Assembly: GCA_963565915.1 (NCBI GenBank)
Contig: OY751494.1
Coordinates: 1-64,000 of the forward strand
Direction of reading: 5' to 3'
Source of the DNA: Entoloma clypeatum
Lineage: Eukaryota > Basidiomycota > Agaricomycetes > Agaricales > Entolomataceae
DNA length: 64,000 bases
Below the pieces are notes generated by a model, which saw nothing but the letters and a program-made list of their open reading frames with translations, did not search any database and was not told the origin of the DNA. This document shows positions 16,496 through 29,800 of this stretch, in pieces; within the stretch, counting starts at the first letter, position 1; every line of letters begins with the position of its first letter. The position numbers and the translations under genes are program-made.

Positions 16496-19050
16496 TCACC
16501 ACTTTTCCAAGGTCCCAAGATCCAGCTCAAACCTAGCCGAAGCTTTTCCGCTCCCAACACTCATCCTCCTCCGCCTCTCCGCCAGCGTCATCCCAAGCCG
16601 CTCCTTCCCACTCCTGGGCTCCTGCCTCTCCTCGTCACTGGCCTCCTCCCCAGGAGCCCTCAACTGCGTCCGTTTTGCATTCACAGGCTCAAGAGTCTGC
16701 GACGGCAGACGTTTGAATGGCGGACGCGCCATCGCCTCACCCGGACTCCGTCGTCCCCCAACCTCGCGGGCCATGCTCCTGGGACTTCCATCAGACACCG
16801 AAAGCGAAGATTCTCATGACACCTGCCTCCAACCCGGAGCAGGACTCGCATTGCTCTCGCTGCGCCCCGCATAGTCCGACGGAGCCCCAAGCGACATCCT
16901 ACACCCCGCAGACGGAGGCTGCATTTGCCCGGCGACATGCGAACTTCCAAACACATTGGCGAGCGAAGACGACGACGACGACGTCGACAGAGCTGCCTGG
17001 GACGGCGGTGGCGGCGGCATCGTTGCTGTCATCTCTACTTCCATCCCATCCCACCTCCTGCTCCCCTGCTCGGCCGCATCTTCTGCCTTCATAATCCCCG
17101 GCGCCATATCCCCACCCCGAAACGCACCAGGAGCTATAGAGGGGATTCTCGGACTGGCGCCTACACTCGCACTTCCTCGTCCGCCACTGCCTAACCCGGG
17201 GCCAGACCCCACAACAGACGTCGTCCCCCTCCTCTTCGCCTTCAAACTGAGATTCGTGGGGGCCTGACGAGCAAGGACGGCGGCCTCGTACGACCTCAGA
17301 TCCTCCACCGACCCATGCCAATGTCGGACTTGTGGCGTCTGCTGTGTCTGTTGCCCTGCCGCATTGCCGGGCGGAGGAAAGGTTATTGCCATACCCGTAC
17401 TCGGCCTCCGAGGTCGACACTGGCATCCCCGTCCCTGTCCCAGGGGCCTGCAGGGGGGTCGGCTGTCCCGAGTACCCCATGCCGTACCCATAAGACCCAG
17501 TGATACCAGGCCCGGCCAGCGGCGTCTTGGCGGGAAGAGAGTTGACGCGGGGACGGCGGTACATCCCTCCTCCAGGGCTATCTGTGGGCCCACCGCCAAT
17601 CCCAGGTCCACTCAACGGCGTGCGCATATACTCCCTCCAAAACTCGCGGAGTTCCCTCGCCTCACCCTCCCTATCCCTGTCCGCCCGCGTGGGGGCGGGG
17701 AACGACTGGACCGGCGACCACGGCTGGGGCTGGGTCATATTCACTTTTGGAAGAAGACGCGAAGGGTCGGCGAGGTGCTGGGAATGCGGGGGTCGTTGGT
17801 CCATTTGCATCGGCATGGGTGTTGCATCAGGATCGGTGTTGGCGTCCATCCCGATGGCGGCGTGCGAGAAGAAGGGTGCACCGTCGGCTGCTAGGCCAGC
17901 GAGGACCTTGGCGTCCTCGAGGGACATGAGGCCAAAGGCGGAGGAAAAGGATCCTTCGCCGTGGGGCAGTGCCTGGGGGTTTGACTGTTGTATAGAAAGA
18001 GGGTGGGGAATGGTGGCAGATGCTGGAGAGGACGGTGAGGTGGAAGGACGGATCTCGTGGCTTCGAGGTTGTAGTTGATTGTAGGAATGATCTCCCATCT
18101 GTCGCAGTAGAATTAGCAATGCATTTTGGAAACGAAACAATACACGTACAGAAGATGCGGGGAACGATGACATTTGCATAGTGAGAGGCTGCAGTGGAAG
18201 GCCGAGGGGGATGTGGGCAGTGGATGAACGTGCGGAGGTCGGTACAGAAGAAGGCTCTGAATACGAAGCACTGCTCTCACTTCCGCTGTAGTCGAGGGAC
18301 TCGCGACGATGGGTAGAAATGCTCAAAGGGTACGAGCCGATGGTAGGGCTGATGCCAAAATCACCGACTGCGGGACAATGGGGGTCAATATCGGAGTGAG
18401 ATGTGGGAACGCTATGCGCACCCCCTAGATTGTGATCACGACTTGAGAAGCGCATACCCTGGGAGTCTTGGATGGCTCCCTGATCCCATCCTGACCAGGT
18501 GCCGCTAGTCTGCAGTGGATACATGCCTTGCCGAGAGGACTGGTCGCGCATAGTGGTCCGAATCGGAAAGTCGGCAGCATTGGCTCTGTGACGGGGGGCG
18601 TAATCGTTGCAGGCAGGGTGAAGGTTCATTGCCGTGTCCAAGCGAGTAGGGTATACGGGGGGAAAGTCAAAAGATTCGGCATAAAGTGGAGCGATGGAGC
18701 CGGAAAGAGATCCTAAGGAGAGATCGTTTGGAAGGTTGTTCAGGAGGGACGATGCGTGGGACGTACTGAGACGAGAGGAAGGGGGTTCGAGAGGGTTGGA
18801 GGAGGGAGGGACGGGAGGAGGTACATGGCCGGGGCCAACGGGGGCTGTCTGGCGATGGAACTTGACGAATGTGCAGCGACAGTTGCGTTGGACACATTTG
18901 GCTGGTTAGAGATAAGTGAGTTTGTATTTAAATTGTTGTTGTTGATTTGCACGTACTACATGGATTGGCGCCATCACAGGGAAGACTGGACTGGACACAC
19001 TGGTCGCAAGCTTGTTTGAGGTTGTGGCGCGGGATGTGGCTGAGCCCTTT
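16496..19050 (-). CDS. Zn2Cys6 (Gal4-type) transcription factor, 5' end unresolved
   Basis: The zinc cluster is split by an intron at 18902-18956. It reads CDQC, six residues, C, DGANP, C, TK, C, six residues, C. This full six-Cys binuclear cluster is followed by FVKFHRQTAPVGPGH, a sequence I associate with basidiomycete regulators. A long Pro/Ser-rich region follows, with an in-frame intron at 18099-18149. A frame change near 17,330-17,410 is probably another intron, and a last intron at 16697-16822 joins to a C-terminus ending LGTLEKW. It is a predicted nuclear DNA-binding regulator. The cluster frame meets a stop at 19051-19053. An Arg-rich frame just upstream suggests an intron or an indel, so the start is not fixed. 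Confidence 0.7.
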
Positions 19051-19595
19051 CTACGGGTGGTTGTGGAGGGGGTCCTGATCCGAGTCGTTGACTGCCAAAG
19101 AGACGCCAGTCAAGCTTTAGGGCGATCTTTCCATCTGTGGTCGGGAAACGCTCACGCACATCGTGGAGACACAAGATTGGATGGATCAGACGAGCTTTCA
19201 TCTGGTGTTTGGTCTTCGATGGAGTGTGAGCGCCGGAAAGATGCGGCTGTGCGACAAAAATGTTTTTGCTTTCGATTTCCATCTTGATTTTCAATACACT
19301 GAAACGCCTGAAAGACACATCAGTAAAGTACGTACTAGCGAAATGTAATCATATCCTGACGAGATTGACCCCCGCGGATACATCAGTACTCTTACTGGGG
19401 TCATACATACTCAATTATCGCCCTCACCACCGTCAAGCCAAACCTTCCGGTGAATTAGGCTCAAAAAGTGGTGATGGCTGCATCAGTGTATCGCTAGCCC
19501 AACGAAGAGCGGTAGATGCCATGGAAGCGATGCCAATCTCAGGGGGGCGCTTCGTACATGAGCGATGTTTATTCTACAAATTTGACTTTTAAAGT
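19051..19595. other. 5' region of Zn2Cys6 gene and intergenic
   Basis: It probably contains the first exon(s) of the Zn2Cys6 gene; a candidate ATG lies near 19308 on the minus strand. Nothing else is recognised. Confidence 0.35.
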
Positions 19596-21043
19596 TTACA
19601 CGAGCAGCGCGCGACCGGAAAGCACCAACTTGGCATCTACCACTTCCAGCCAGTCCTCAGACGATATATAGACATGAGACAATTCGGTATCATCAGCGTC
19701 CTCCTGGTATTGAGTAAGGATATCTGCAACACCGCTCATCTTCATAAGACGTGTGACTGCCAATTTGAGATTGCAGAGGTCAGGGAGAGGTCCATTTCCG
19801 AGCTTCTGTCGATCGTCAAGGCTGCCCCTCCCAAACTTGATTTCTTCACCATCGTTCAAAGGGATCAAAACAATCTTGGCGGCAGAGGAAGGGATCCTTC
19901 GGAATAGATATCTAGTCACCTGAAGCGTCGGTGAGTGATGGGAATAAAAAGTTGAACACCCCTCGTACCCTGCCGTCCTCTCGTGCCTCGATTGCCCATT
20001 CCAATTGGTCATAGTAATCACAAGTGCTTGGCTCGAGATTCATGAAATTGCCGATCCTATTCAAGTTTTGTACGACCTTGTCCCGAGTAGACTCGCCGGC
20101 GAAGATCGCGATATGGTTCAGTATTTCGTTCTGAATACGCAAAGAACGATGAGATGATGGATGAGCGTCGTAGCAGAACTCACATTGTCCTGGATGGCAT
20201 TAGGGATAACATGCGACAATCTCGCCGAAACTCCTCCAGAAATCTTGTCCTTGAACGGTAAGCTTGTGATGGGACAGTACTCGCCGTCTCGCCTGAGGGC
20301 CTGCACAGTGGAGGACTGACTATCGGGTCGCAATCCTATGAAAATATGCGCACCAAAGCCTTCAAAGCCTTTTGCTTCCGAGACTTCCACGACGGGTCTA
20401 TACTATCAAGACCGGCCAGAAGCTCATCAGTCCCTAGCGCAACCTGTTCGGTGACCGAATTCGAAGAGGCTTTCCCGGATTTACGAACCCCCGGATTGAA
20501 AACTATCATGATGACAAGGCTAATGACATGCTGGGATCATTGAGTACGAGGACGGATGCTTACTTGGTACTCCCAGGTGAGTCAAATAATCTGCCGCCAT
20601 GTCGATAACTCGGGTATAGTCGATATTTTCAAGCCCCTCCTCGATTCCTCCGGACAATATTCGAACAGAGTCGTCCCTGTTTTGAAATGGAACTCGCTGT
20701 AGAACTTGGACTGCCGAAAGCCAATGTAGGCCCTGAAAGAAGTTTACAAACGAAGTTTGAATTGCTCACCATTATTTTTGAGTCGTCTGTCACATTCCCC
20801 AAGTTCCTCCCAAAAAATCTCCAATACAGTACCTCCCAGCCAGCATGATTCTTCAATCAAGTGACGCAAAAATGGAACAACGACCTTCTCGAACGTTTTC
20901 CCCGATTGTTCGCCGGATTGTTGGATTCGGGTGACGGTCCTTTTTCCCAAGTCCCATGAATCCGGTGCGTCCAGTATTGCCAGGAAGTGCTTCAATAGAT
21001 GTTCTCGGGGGTTGATCGTATGATTCGTATCCGAGTCATCCAT
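19596..21043 (-). CDS. HNH endonuclease-like protein
   Basis: Six exons (21043-20770, 20710-20564, 20502-20354, 20300-20184, 20130-19969, 19919-19596) join in frame across GT-AG introns of 49-61 nt, giving 390 aa. From residue ~191 the HNH core appears: RRDGEYCPITS, then ARLSHVIPNAI, then NFMNLEPSTCDYYDQLEWAIE. This matches the fungal HNH_2 layout. At the place where the family usually has the last His (LxxxxHxxFD), this protein has Cys-Asp-Tyr-Tyr-Asp, so nuclease activity is doubtful. The N-terminal 190 aa are helical and of unknown function. Such proteins are multicopy in agaricomycetes; a second one lies at 57455-58537. Confidence 0.75.
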
Positions 21044-22094
21044 CGTAAATTCAAGTCCCGCTCAGACATGGAAGTTCAATGCTGCGAACTATACTCCACC
21101 CGCCCTCGGACTTCACGTATACGCCAAAGCACCCACAATCGTCTGCGACATCCCTCTCGATTGCAAGGATCTCAACGCACTCTGGCACCATCTTCCCAGG
21201 AGCATCCTCCCTCGGCATAGGCCCTGCATCTATCTGCCAGTGGCACCGATCTTAATTCTTTCTTGCAGAATCTACTAATTCGAAGGTACGACATGCCTTT
21301 ACGGTGTCACACCGCATGCCAAAGGAGTTATGTATCGCCTGGTTGAACCAGATGGATCGGGTCCTTCCGGCGACGAACTTAAGAAGGGCTAGACGAGTCT
21401 ATCATTCAGATTCATTCTTCAGGACGCACTTGGAGACTATTACCACCACTATGAGAAGGCATATGCCCGAGTTCGAGACCATAGTCAAGTTTCGTAGAGT
21501 CCCCGCGGAACCACCCCGGTAAAGCACCATTTCAACGGCGCAGTCATGGGCCATGATATGGAAAAAAGTGGCTCGTGGGGACCCGGAAAATCACATCAGG
21601 TTGGAGAGGCAGCGAAAAAGGATCTAGCAACACTTTACGAAAAGATGCTAGGAGCCGCTCAGAGTGTGTGGATACGTGAAATGGCCAGTTCAACTTATGT
21701 AGAGTGATCTGTATGACGTAGACTATGTACAATGTTATCTAAATCTACAGTCAAGGCGGCAGCCCACTGTGGCTGATTGCCTCCCGTTGACGTGGGGACT
21801 ATCTGCTGATCTGCAGCATTGGCCGAAAGCGCGCAAGAGTCATTTAATGACCTTGTGTCGTCGTCATGGTACTGCTCTGAACTGCTGAAAACCAGTTTAA
21901 ATTAGGTAGAAAGTACTTTTAAGACGTTCGTAATCCAATTCATAACCGCACGAGATAAGTTTATCATAGAAGAGAAAGGGAGGGGTATAGACAAAACTAT
22001 AACGCATAGTCGACGATAGTGTACAGTTATGGATGAGAATGGCGAGGACAAAGGAAGAGAGAAAGAAAGAGAACAAAAAGCCGACGTTAGACGA
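21044..22094. other. intergenic with an unresolved plus-strand coding-like stretch
   Basis: Around 21018-21250 (plus) one frame reads like a protein (TPPALGLHVYAKAPTIVCDI). At 21304-21522 another reads KELCIAWLNQMDRVLPAT. I could not join them with plausible splice sites, so this may be a gene remnant. The rest is A/T-rich with no clear feature. Confidence 0.3.
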
Positions 22095-23879
22095 TCACAG
22101 GTCCTCCTTACTCGAAGCAACACTATTCGCCTCAGCCGCATCCACCGCTTCCAAGAGGTACGCCTCCGCATCTGCCTCATACATCTGCCCCACACCCTTC
22201 TCCCTCAGCCCCACAATCCCCTCAATCTCAGCCTCGATATCAGCCTCCGCCTCTGCTTCAGCCTCAGCGTCAGCATCCGCATCCGCATCATCAACTGCAT
22301 CAACATCCATCGCCGCTGGCGACCTCGACCCCTTCCGACTTCCGTTCCTGCTGGCACCACCCTGCTTCTGTCCGGGGCGTTTCAAGGTATCTGCCGGAGC
22401 CGCTCGTCCTCCGCCTCCATCATGGTGCCCGTTCTTCGAGGGGACGACCGAGGACGGCCTACTGCCCCTAGCGGAGGCCGCAGCTTCGCTCCCCCTCCCG
22501 ATTGCCGAGGTGGGTATGTCGTCTTCGTTGAGGACCATAATCCCGGGCAGGGTAGGGCTCGACGGTGCCCGTTTGGTCGCACCGGGTTGTGAGGGCTGCG
22601 ATGTGGTCGACGCTCGCCTATTGGTCGACGGCGGGGGAGGAGGGTGAGGCGATCCCGTCTGAATGATACGAGGCGACTGGTAGGGCTTGGTGTCTTCTCC
22701 GCTGGAGCGCAGCTGCGAGCCACCGTAGGGAGAGTGGTGCGCAGGGAGTGTATCGGTACGTTGAATGGGGGCTTGAGACGACGAGGAGCCCGTCGTGCCT
22801 GCGGCCACCTGTTGCGACTGCGAGGCATGAGGATGGGCTTGCGGCTGAGCGAGCGTGTGCTGTCGCTGAAGGAGCTGCTGTGAGTGGGCCTGCTGCTGCT
22901 GCATCTCCAAGGTCCCCCTGCGTTCCACACGCTTCATCTTCTTCCGACACCTGCAGATGTCGCATTGGTCAGTTCCAACTCTCGAAGACTCTGGAAACAC
23001 GGACCGATCGCAAACCGTACCAGGCCCCATCGGCCCCGGCCCCCACTTCTCGACACACTTATTTTCTTTATACCTCCCTGGCATCCCACACTGGCGACAG
23101 ATTCTCTGCCCCTGCTCGTTCGTGGGCGGGTATGTAGCAGGCGCCCCCTCCCCACCTCCGCCGAGTGCCGGAGTACTGGCACTGGGCGCAACTAAAAGTA
23201 AAAGGATGGTGGATGTTAGCTCTAATCAAGAGGCAAAAAAAGAAAAACACAAAAAGACGAACCTGTCGAGCCAGGAAACTTGGCCTTTTTGACTGGGGCA
23301 CCGGTGACGACGGGGGCAAAAACGTGTGTTTGGAAGTGTTGTTGAGTCGTTGCTGGTTGAGTCCGTCCTTGAGAGGGGTGGGGCGCCGCCGGTGGAGGAG
23401 GAGCAGGGGCGGACGGTTGAGGGTGCTCAGGGTATCTGGCCTGCGGCGGCGGCTGCCTTGGGTATTCATATGTATCTTGTTGGTGACTTTCTTGTTCTCT
23501 CCTCGTGCTCTCGCTGCGTCGTACGCGGTGGGCGTTCACGGCATCACCAGTCCCCGGGTGCCCGTTGGAAGAAGGGTGGCTAGGCTGTGGAGGGTTGCCT
23601 TGGGATCCGTCGGTGATCTCGAGAAGCATCTCGTCGACGGACATGCTTGCCTCACTGGACCGGCTGCGAGAGCGCGACTTACGGAACGTCTGACGCGTTC
23701 CGGAGCGGGTGGGACGGGAATGATGGTTGTTGTTCTGGTCAGGATGGGGGGAGACGTGGTTATGTATGCGTGACGAGGACGTGCCGGGGGGAAGATAGTT
23801 GGCAGAGGTGGACGACGGGCCTGGTGGGAAAATCATCCGGGGCGAGTGGTGTTGGGATATGGGTTGTCCGTGGATATGG

Positions 23880-23928
<49 letters not shown>

Positions 23929-24794
23929 GAGCTGGGGGATGGGTGTGGTTTAAGGTGTGGTGTTGACTTTGGGATAGGTAGGCATGGTTCTGTCGAAAAG
24001 AGGGGGTTTAGAATGGGATGAGATGATAAAAAGGTACTTACATGTTCAACAAATTCCCCTCTAGACCTCTTGGTAGGCGGTGGCGCGTTGTAGGCGTCGA
24101 GGCTGGGCGTGCGTCCACGTCTCATGCTGGTCGCGAGAGGCACTGGGAGGGGCGGCAGTGGCAAAGAGGGGAACTGGTTGGTCGTAATCATAGGCGGTGG
24201 CTGACGAGAAATCCTGTGGCCGTTGGTAAACTGAGGGGACTCTGCACCAGGGAGAGTGGGGATCTTGGGAAGCACGAGTTGTCCGCCATTCTCCTTAACG
24301 ATGCGGTCGAACCCCAAACGGACATCGACGGCGACATTGTCGAGTTCTGTGAGGTGGGAATGGAGCTGGTTCCAGCAGTCGGATATGGCGATGCGGCGAG
24401 CGACAGCTTCGTCACGTTCCTGCTCAGCACGGTTAGCACGTTCCTCGTACTCGTAAACGAGGCGCATGGCGTCATCGGAGGTTAACTGAGGAGAGGACGG
24501 GGAGGCTGATTTCAGATGAGCAGCGGAGGTGGAGGACGTCGACGGTGAGGAAGTGGACCCATTGACGTTGTTGGAGGGGTTGGGGGACGAGATGGGATGA
24601 CCGCGGAGGAGAGACAGGGTTTTGAGGAGTTTCTCGGCCTTGATGGCGCGTTCTCGTTGAAGAGAGGCCTCAGCACGGTGGACCTCGAGCTCCTTGTAAG
24701 CTTCGGTGAGGAGGGCCGCCAGCTGAGACTGGGGAAGAGCCTGAGCGCCAGACGGCGGCAATGTGCGGGCGACGACGTCGGGAGAACCCGACAT
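22095..24794 (-). CDS. polyQ regulator with GATA-like zinc finger
   Basis: Four exons (24794-24042, 23989-23263, 23191-23005, 22950-22095) join in frame across introns of 52, 71, 54 nt, giving 840 aa. Residues ~20-60 and ~105-150 are coiled-coil-like. An uninterrupted Gln run of about 17 occupies ~272-288. An SR-rich patch (RKSRSRSRSSE) follows. At ~525-556 a CRQC...CDRC finger has 25 residues between the Cys pairs (longer than the 17-18 of classical GATA) and is followed by RKKMKRVERRGTLE. The C-terminus is Pro/Ser-rich and ends in an Asp/Ala-Glu repeat. It is a predicted nuclear regulator; target genes are unknown. Introns 1 and 3 flank the polyQ and the finger. Confidence 0.8.
23880..23929. 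repeat. (GTT/CAA)n microsatellite encoding polyQ
   Basis: A pure trinucleotide run inside the second exon of the regulator gene, read as CAA (Gln) on the minus strand. Confidence 0.95.
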
Positions 24795-26154
24795 GGTGAG
24801 AGGAAGGAGTTGTTGTTGTTGGGGGGGATGGCGGGAGATTTGGTGGGGCGGCGGGAACGCCCATTTGCAATTGATGCAGGAGGTTCATATCCCAAAACAA
24901 CATACAGCTAGCCGAGATGCAAATAGGGTTCAAGTCGCCCCCCTTTTCGCCTTTTCGGGCGCTTTTCGTCCAGATATGGCAGTTGATCCAAACAACGTGC
25001 AAGTCGGCAGCGCCGTTCCGGGAATCACGCGCCCATACGCCCTTGTGTACAACACGAGGCGGGGACCCCGGAACCAGTGCTGTCGTGGTGAGACAAACCA
25101 ACTTCTCCCAGCGCCGCCTACGTATGCCCCACCATCGTGGCTCCATGCCCATGTCGGCTTATCGCCGCGCATTCCTCGCCCTCCAGGCCCGCGTCACCGG
25201 TTGCCCGTCTCACGCCGCTCTTCTCTTTCCGCCATCACGCCGTCGTCAGCTTCGCGTATCCCGCTCTCACAGTCCCCCGCTGAAAGTCTCCACCATCTCG
25301 ATCCACATGTGACCCAGCCTGAGCCTCGTGCCCTCCACATCGTGTTTTTCGCTCAGGGCCAACGTGTTAGGCTCTCGCGATCATCACACGGCGACATTTA
25401 ATATTACTCGACCCCGCTGTCAAGGCCTTTCCATTTTCGGGTTAGCACATCTCCCCCCATCCCTCTCCATTTCGTCACCAACCTGCCCTTCATTTCACCT
25501 TCACGCCATCGACTCGTCCTAACCCAATCGACTGAATCACGCGCCCATATCCGTCACCTATCTTTTCCGTAGTGGTGCTCGTCTGCCAACTCACCTCATT
25601 CTTTCCCCGCAGTTATCCCACTCCACTCGCTAGTCGCTGCAGCTCTGGCGCCCCTCTATATGCATAACGCCAGGAAGCTGTGTATATGCCACGCGTCCTT
25701 TTCAGGTTCATTCACCCTCAGTTCGTCCGCCCTTTTTTCTCCCGCTCTCCGCCCCCGGAGGCCGAACTCACCTCTCGTTCGTCAGGCTCATTGTCGGAGT
25801 TTTTGGCGGGCGGCAACTTCCCGTGAACGAGGTCGAGTTACTCTGTACCACCCCTCCCCCGATCCGATGGCGACGAATCAACGCATCAAAGCTTTCACCG
25901 CGGCTTCGCGGGCGCCATGCACATCTCCTTTCCTTTGACCTGGATTCAAACAAGTTCGCTCTTCTCACCCTTGTCAACGATCCAAATCAAATCCATGCGA
26001 CCTGTCGGCCTGTCCCGTCCTATAGTACAAACAACGCTCTATCAGCTCACCATTACGTCCATCACATCACATCACACCACCCCGGCCACCTTCCTCAGGG
26101 AACGGTGATGCTGCGTTCATCCCGATGTCGGGTTTTACCTCGACTTTTCATGTG
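24795..26154. other. intergenic, CT-rich promoter-like sequence
   Basis: Upstream of the polyQ regulator. Pyrimidine-rich on the plus strand over long stretches; open frames here show no motif or splice pattern. Confidence 0.45.
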
Positions 26155-26831
26155 CTACTATGGGTGACCGGGTGTTGCAAAATCACCTAGTTATGCAAAA
26201 TTTCTCCGATGGGCGCATTCCCGCATCTTGAGCAACTGATGTCTCATAGATCGGGAATCTTTAGGCACTTTAGGAGACCACTGTAACTTCGAAACATGAC
26301 ATTCCTGTCCCTCAATGAAATCAGAGCTCAAAAACCATGAAAAACCACGATTTTCGAGCTTGTTCTATCTTGGTAAAATTGATGTTTGAGCGGGCACCTT
26401 CATCCTTCGGGATATGATATGTTTTATTGTTATCCATCCTTAAAACAATTTCTCCGGGACAGAAACATGAGGTATACAAGACGTGGACACTCGTCGAATC
26501 TTGAGCGTGACAACAAAACTCATCGAGCGTCGTATGGTTCGAACTCCGACAGGACCTCCCCCAAAGAGGCAGGAGGCTCTGCAGGGCGGAGACGTAAATT
26601 GTGATGTGACCCGAGTGTGACATATTTTGCACAACCTAGTGAAAATGGTGTGCCAATTTCCTCCCGCTCCAGTTATTTTTCCTTGCCACATATCCTCAAG
26701 ATCAAGTGGAGACAATTAAAGCCAGAAAGCCAGGCTGTACGACGGTAAAAGAATCAAGTCATTTGAGGCAGTGGATGTAGCACGATAAGCCCTCTTTAAA
26801 AAGTTTTGCAACACCCGGTCACCCATAGTAG
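26155..26831. mobile_element. 677-bp MITE-like element with 28-bp perfect TIRs
   Basis: A 28-nt sequence at 26155-26182, beginning CTACTATGGGTGACCGGGTG, recurs exactly as its reverse complement at 26804-26831. Subterminal sequences are also related in inverted form. No transposase frame is present. The TA inside each terminus would fit a Tc1/mariner-type TA target, which is inference. Confidence 0.75.
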
Positions 26832-29800
26832 GCCATATCTCGCCGGTAACATCACTTCGCCGTGGTTTATAATCTCCGCCAGGTCGAACTCCATCATCCC
26901 GAGCTTCTTGGCCCTCTGGCCCCAATGTTACACGTTGACCCGCCCCTACCCCAAATCCCGCCGTAAACACATGTGATTTGTCAACACCGCATAATCCCAC
27001 TCCGACGCGGAGAAACGAATGTTGAGCACGCTCACTGCTGCCCGCCCCTGATCGTCATCCTCGCAGCGATTTGGGGGTCATTAGGCTTCGTATAATAGGG
27101 CCATCGATGTCTTGAGTTAGCGAAGCGAAATCAAGGAGTCGAGTGGCATGTGAAGGAGGTGTTTAATTCCATCTCGGACGTCGTCGTCCATCACGTCTGA
27201 GCTAGGAGCCTACGAATCCCTTTCGTCGAACCATCTCTGAACCTTTTCATCCGGTAGCCTTCCCATATCTGACTCTCGCTCACGCGTCAAGTTCGCGGAT
27301 CATCTCCGAGAGTTTCGGTACGTTGGTTCATCTTTGACGTGATGTGAATTCCTGAGATTTAACAGAGATTGCCTACACAATACACAAGGGTACCGACGCA
27401 GGAGCTCTGTTAGAACCTGCTGTGATTTCTTGTACTCGACTACAAATGTCATTTAATTCAGCATCTTCAAGCCTGCACTTTTCCGCCACTGAGTTCTCAT
27501 GTGTGTACATGTCCCTGGAGAATATCATTCTGATTGACTCATCTTGACAGATCTGTAGCAACGTGTAATATCCTTCTCCGATGGATATCACGCACGACTT
27601 GGATCTCTGGCTAGTAAAAGGCAAGGTACGACGATGAGCTACCGTGAAAGACCCCGCCCCTTCTCGCCCATGCAGTCGCAGTCGCATCATCCATCTATCT
27701 GACTGCAGTAGTGGCGACGTGCGATGCGCCGCGGGCTCCGGCCCCGGCTTACCATCCCCGCTCTCGACTCCATGACGTGTTCCTCATTATCTCCTCGGGC
27801 GGCGTGGGCGGCGGCGGCTTTGGGGGAAACCCGACTCCCGTGCCACTTTGTTCTGGTGGGCTTTCTGATCACTGCCCATGCCTATGCCGCAAGAACGGGA
27901 TAACCAGCAGCTTTCTTTTCCACGAGTCGAGTTCTCGACGGTTACGCTACCCGTCCCTCCCTCATCCGTTAGTTCGTATCTTTCGCTCGTTCGGCTTGAA
28001 ATTGCTCATGCTTTTCATGTCAAGTGGTCTCCGATCACGACGGTGACTTGCTTCGCACATGGGGTTCTCGTCGCGTAACGCGTCCAGTCGTTCATCTGGA
28101 TCGTCCCACTTTCGGCCGTGAACCCCCCTCCCGTTGTAGCCGTGCTTCCCAGCTCATGTGTACGCTTGTCGTGAGTCCGCTTGTCGCCCCCTATTGTATT
28201 GTACTCTGCTTGTCGTATCAGTTGCTGTACGAGAGACACAAGCATCGCTCATTTCTATCGAGATATCTTCACCTGTTCGTACCAAAGTCACTGGTGAATT
28301 ACGAATACCCCAACTCATATTCTACTAAACCTTTTCGAATATGGAACGCGGTTTTCATCTTGCTCGATCATCCCTTCATACATATCCTAACGAAGTACTC
28401 AGAAAAACAAGTCCCGCACCTGGTCTTGGGGTCTCCGCAGCCTCATGTCCGCTCGATCTTCCAAATTGGGAAGAGGAAGGCGGTCACATCGGTGACTTGA
28501 TGTTACTAAAGCCACTCTCTCGCCACACTCTCGCCGCCACCCGCTGTCAACGTGTGCCTAAGCCCCATGGAGGAATGTTCTATGAGGAAAATCCCTGCTG
28601 CGTTTGGAAAATACCGCGTTCCCACCCCCAGTTTTTCTCTTTTGCCCGACTCGGGATCGTCGATCTTTCCCTTTTCCAGCAAGTCACCCTGATGGTTTGA
28701 ATCGATCTCACAGGACGCAACCACGGAGCTACAGTCTACAGCTCAGTACATACTCACTTGAGGATTCTACATCTGGAAACCCTCAACCGACTCTGACGCA
28801 TGAGTAAGAAGGTTTTCAAGACGTCTATGAACCTTCTATGTAATTATCCTCCTGCACCGACCACGGTTCTAATCTGCGAAAGCCAAATTTAGCAAGACGC
28901 CGGCAGCTCGCGCCCTCATCGCCGGTCCGGATGCCTTCGCACACCCATCCATCTATTCACAGCTTCATCGCCTCATGTTCGCCTGGCTGCTGGTTGACTT
29001 CACCACTTGAGGTAACTATTCCATTATCGGCCTTCTTGTCGCGCGGTCTGACAATTCATATTCATAGGCAATGAAACTGATCATGGACTGTTAAGTTGTC
29101 CTTTGTGCCGCCACCCCCTCGGGTCCTGCCAGGTGGTGTCGTATGAAATCCAACCTTAAAACTGCGCAACTCACGGCATGCATGCAGCGTAGTCTTGTGA
29201 CCATTCATCTTCCCCAAGGCACGCCGACTGGTCAGTAACCCGTATTTGACGAACCCTTGCTGTGATGTCTCTCCCATTTCTGGACTCAAGATATGACATG
29301 AGCCACATTTGTTTCCCTGCGTCCAAGCGGCATTTCTCGTCATCTGGGTGGCTAGAGGGTGGTAAATACATTACCACGAATCCCTTGATCTCCCGTCGCT
29401 TCCTGTTCAGAGTGACATCGGGGAGCGCGTCCCATCACCGTCCGGCTCCTCCGGCTCGGGCGTTTCCGCTGGTAATCTATGGCGCTACCGTCGCATGGTC
29501 ACAGGAAACCCTTTGATGTGCGCTGTGTCAGCTGAATGCATCTAATTATGTATATGGCAGGGAAGCACGATCGACAAGCCTATGCTTGTCATACTGCCTC
29601 ATCGCGTCCTGCATACTTGTAGCGATTTCGCACGATTATCTCGCAGGTTTTATTGTTGAACGCCCATCGGTGTACCATGGTATGTGGGCAATGTCGTGGA
29701 GGAGCACGTTGCTTATCAATGTCCGGGACTCAGGATCAGTCACCCACGTCGGATCTTTCTGGCTGGCGTTACCCTCCGCGATTCACGAAACTCTCAAGGA

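Noticed and set aside
21018..21522. Plus-strand gene next to the HNH gene
   Set aside because: Two coding-like stretches are visible, but the only intron joining them would be about 29 nt, too short to be credible.
24917..26167. Open frames upstream of the polyQ regulator
   Set aside because: Composition is that of a pyrimidine-rich promoter/UTR and no motif or intron structure supports coding.
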